Shown piece after piece: positions 6,186 through 6,290 of a stretch of DNA of 6,290 bases. This DNA is from Treponema sp. (GTDB lineage Bacteria; Spirochaetota; Spirochaetia; Treponematales; Breznakiellaceae). The position numbers and the translations under genes are program-made. Position 1 is the stretch's first letter, and each line of letters begins with the position of its first letter. The notes beneath the pieces were generated by a model, which ran no database searches, was not told the origin of the DNA, and saw only the letters and a program-made list of their open reading frames with translations. Where the stretch lies: positions 1 through 6,290 of the forward strand of contig JAISOQ010000187.1 in assembly GCA_031275515.1 (NCBI GenBank), in the 5' to 3' direction.

Positions 6186-6290
6186 TTAAGCCGCAAGTTT
6201 TTGAAGAATCATACCTAGTAAACCAAAAAAACTGCCAAAAGTAACGGGATCAGGCCGCCATATCAGGGGAAATAAGGTCTTTTTCCCAAT
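6186..6290 (-). CDS. Possible C-terminal end of an unidentified protein (5' part outside the window)
   Basis: One minus-strand frame is open from the window edge to a TAA at 6186-6188, giving 34 residues with a hydrophobic stretch near the end (VTFGSFFGLLGMILQKLAA). This could be the end of a membrane protein or a hydrophobic C-terminal helix; I do not recognise a family. A competing minus frame ends at a TGA at 6250-6252 (last residues WEKDLISPDMAA), and if that is the real gene the sequence described here is noncoding. The next gene, galK, starts 130 nt further on behind its own candidate promoter. The short visible length makes this a weak call. Confidence 0.35.
   Translation of the reverse strand: MGKKTLFPLIWRPDPVTFGSFFGLLGMILQKLAA

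Overview
The window is a compact gene block with every convincing gene on the minus strand, so it is read from right to left. It has the look of a GC-rich spirochaete, and a Treponema of the termite-gut type is my best guess. That guess rests on the gene mix (a divergent galactokinase, SurE, TPR proteins, an NHL/VWA secreted protein) and on general impression. No sequence comparison was possible, so the taxonomy is only an inference.

In transcription order: (i) at the right edge, a possible 3' end of an unidentified gene (34 codons) is followed by an AT-rich intergenic stretch of about 130 bases holding a candidate sigma-70-type promoter. (ii) A galactokinase-family GHMP kinase (387 aa) follows; its phosphate-binding motifs are intact but its sugar-recognition signature is altered. 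(iii) Next is a 178-base spacer rich in secondary structure. It holds tandem 15-bp palindromic units, a G-rich direct repeat and a perfect 9-bp inverted repeat. (iv) Then comes a tight run of four genes: surE (5'-nucleotidase), a TPR-repeat protein, a secreted TPR/NHL/VWA-like protein (697 aa), and an M24-family Xaa-Pro-type aminopeptidase that runs off the left edge.

The last four genes are separated by 10 nt, a 4-nt ATGA overlap and 25 nt, so they are very probably one transcript. SurE and the M24 peptidase are cytoplasmic housekeeping-type hydrolases. The TPR protein and the secreted propeller protein are translationally coupled and could act together in an envelope or secretion-related role, but nothing in the sequence names the process. 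The galactokinase may be transcribed with them, or may be separated by the repeat-rich spacer.

No tRNA, rRNA, CRISPR array, transposase or attachment site was recognised. The points most worth a second look are the degenerate metal site in the VWA-like domain, the altered sugar-binding signature of the galactokinase homologue, and the palindromic repeat island between galK and surE.
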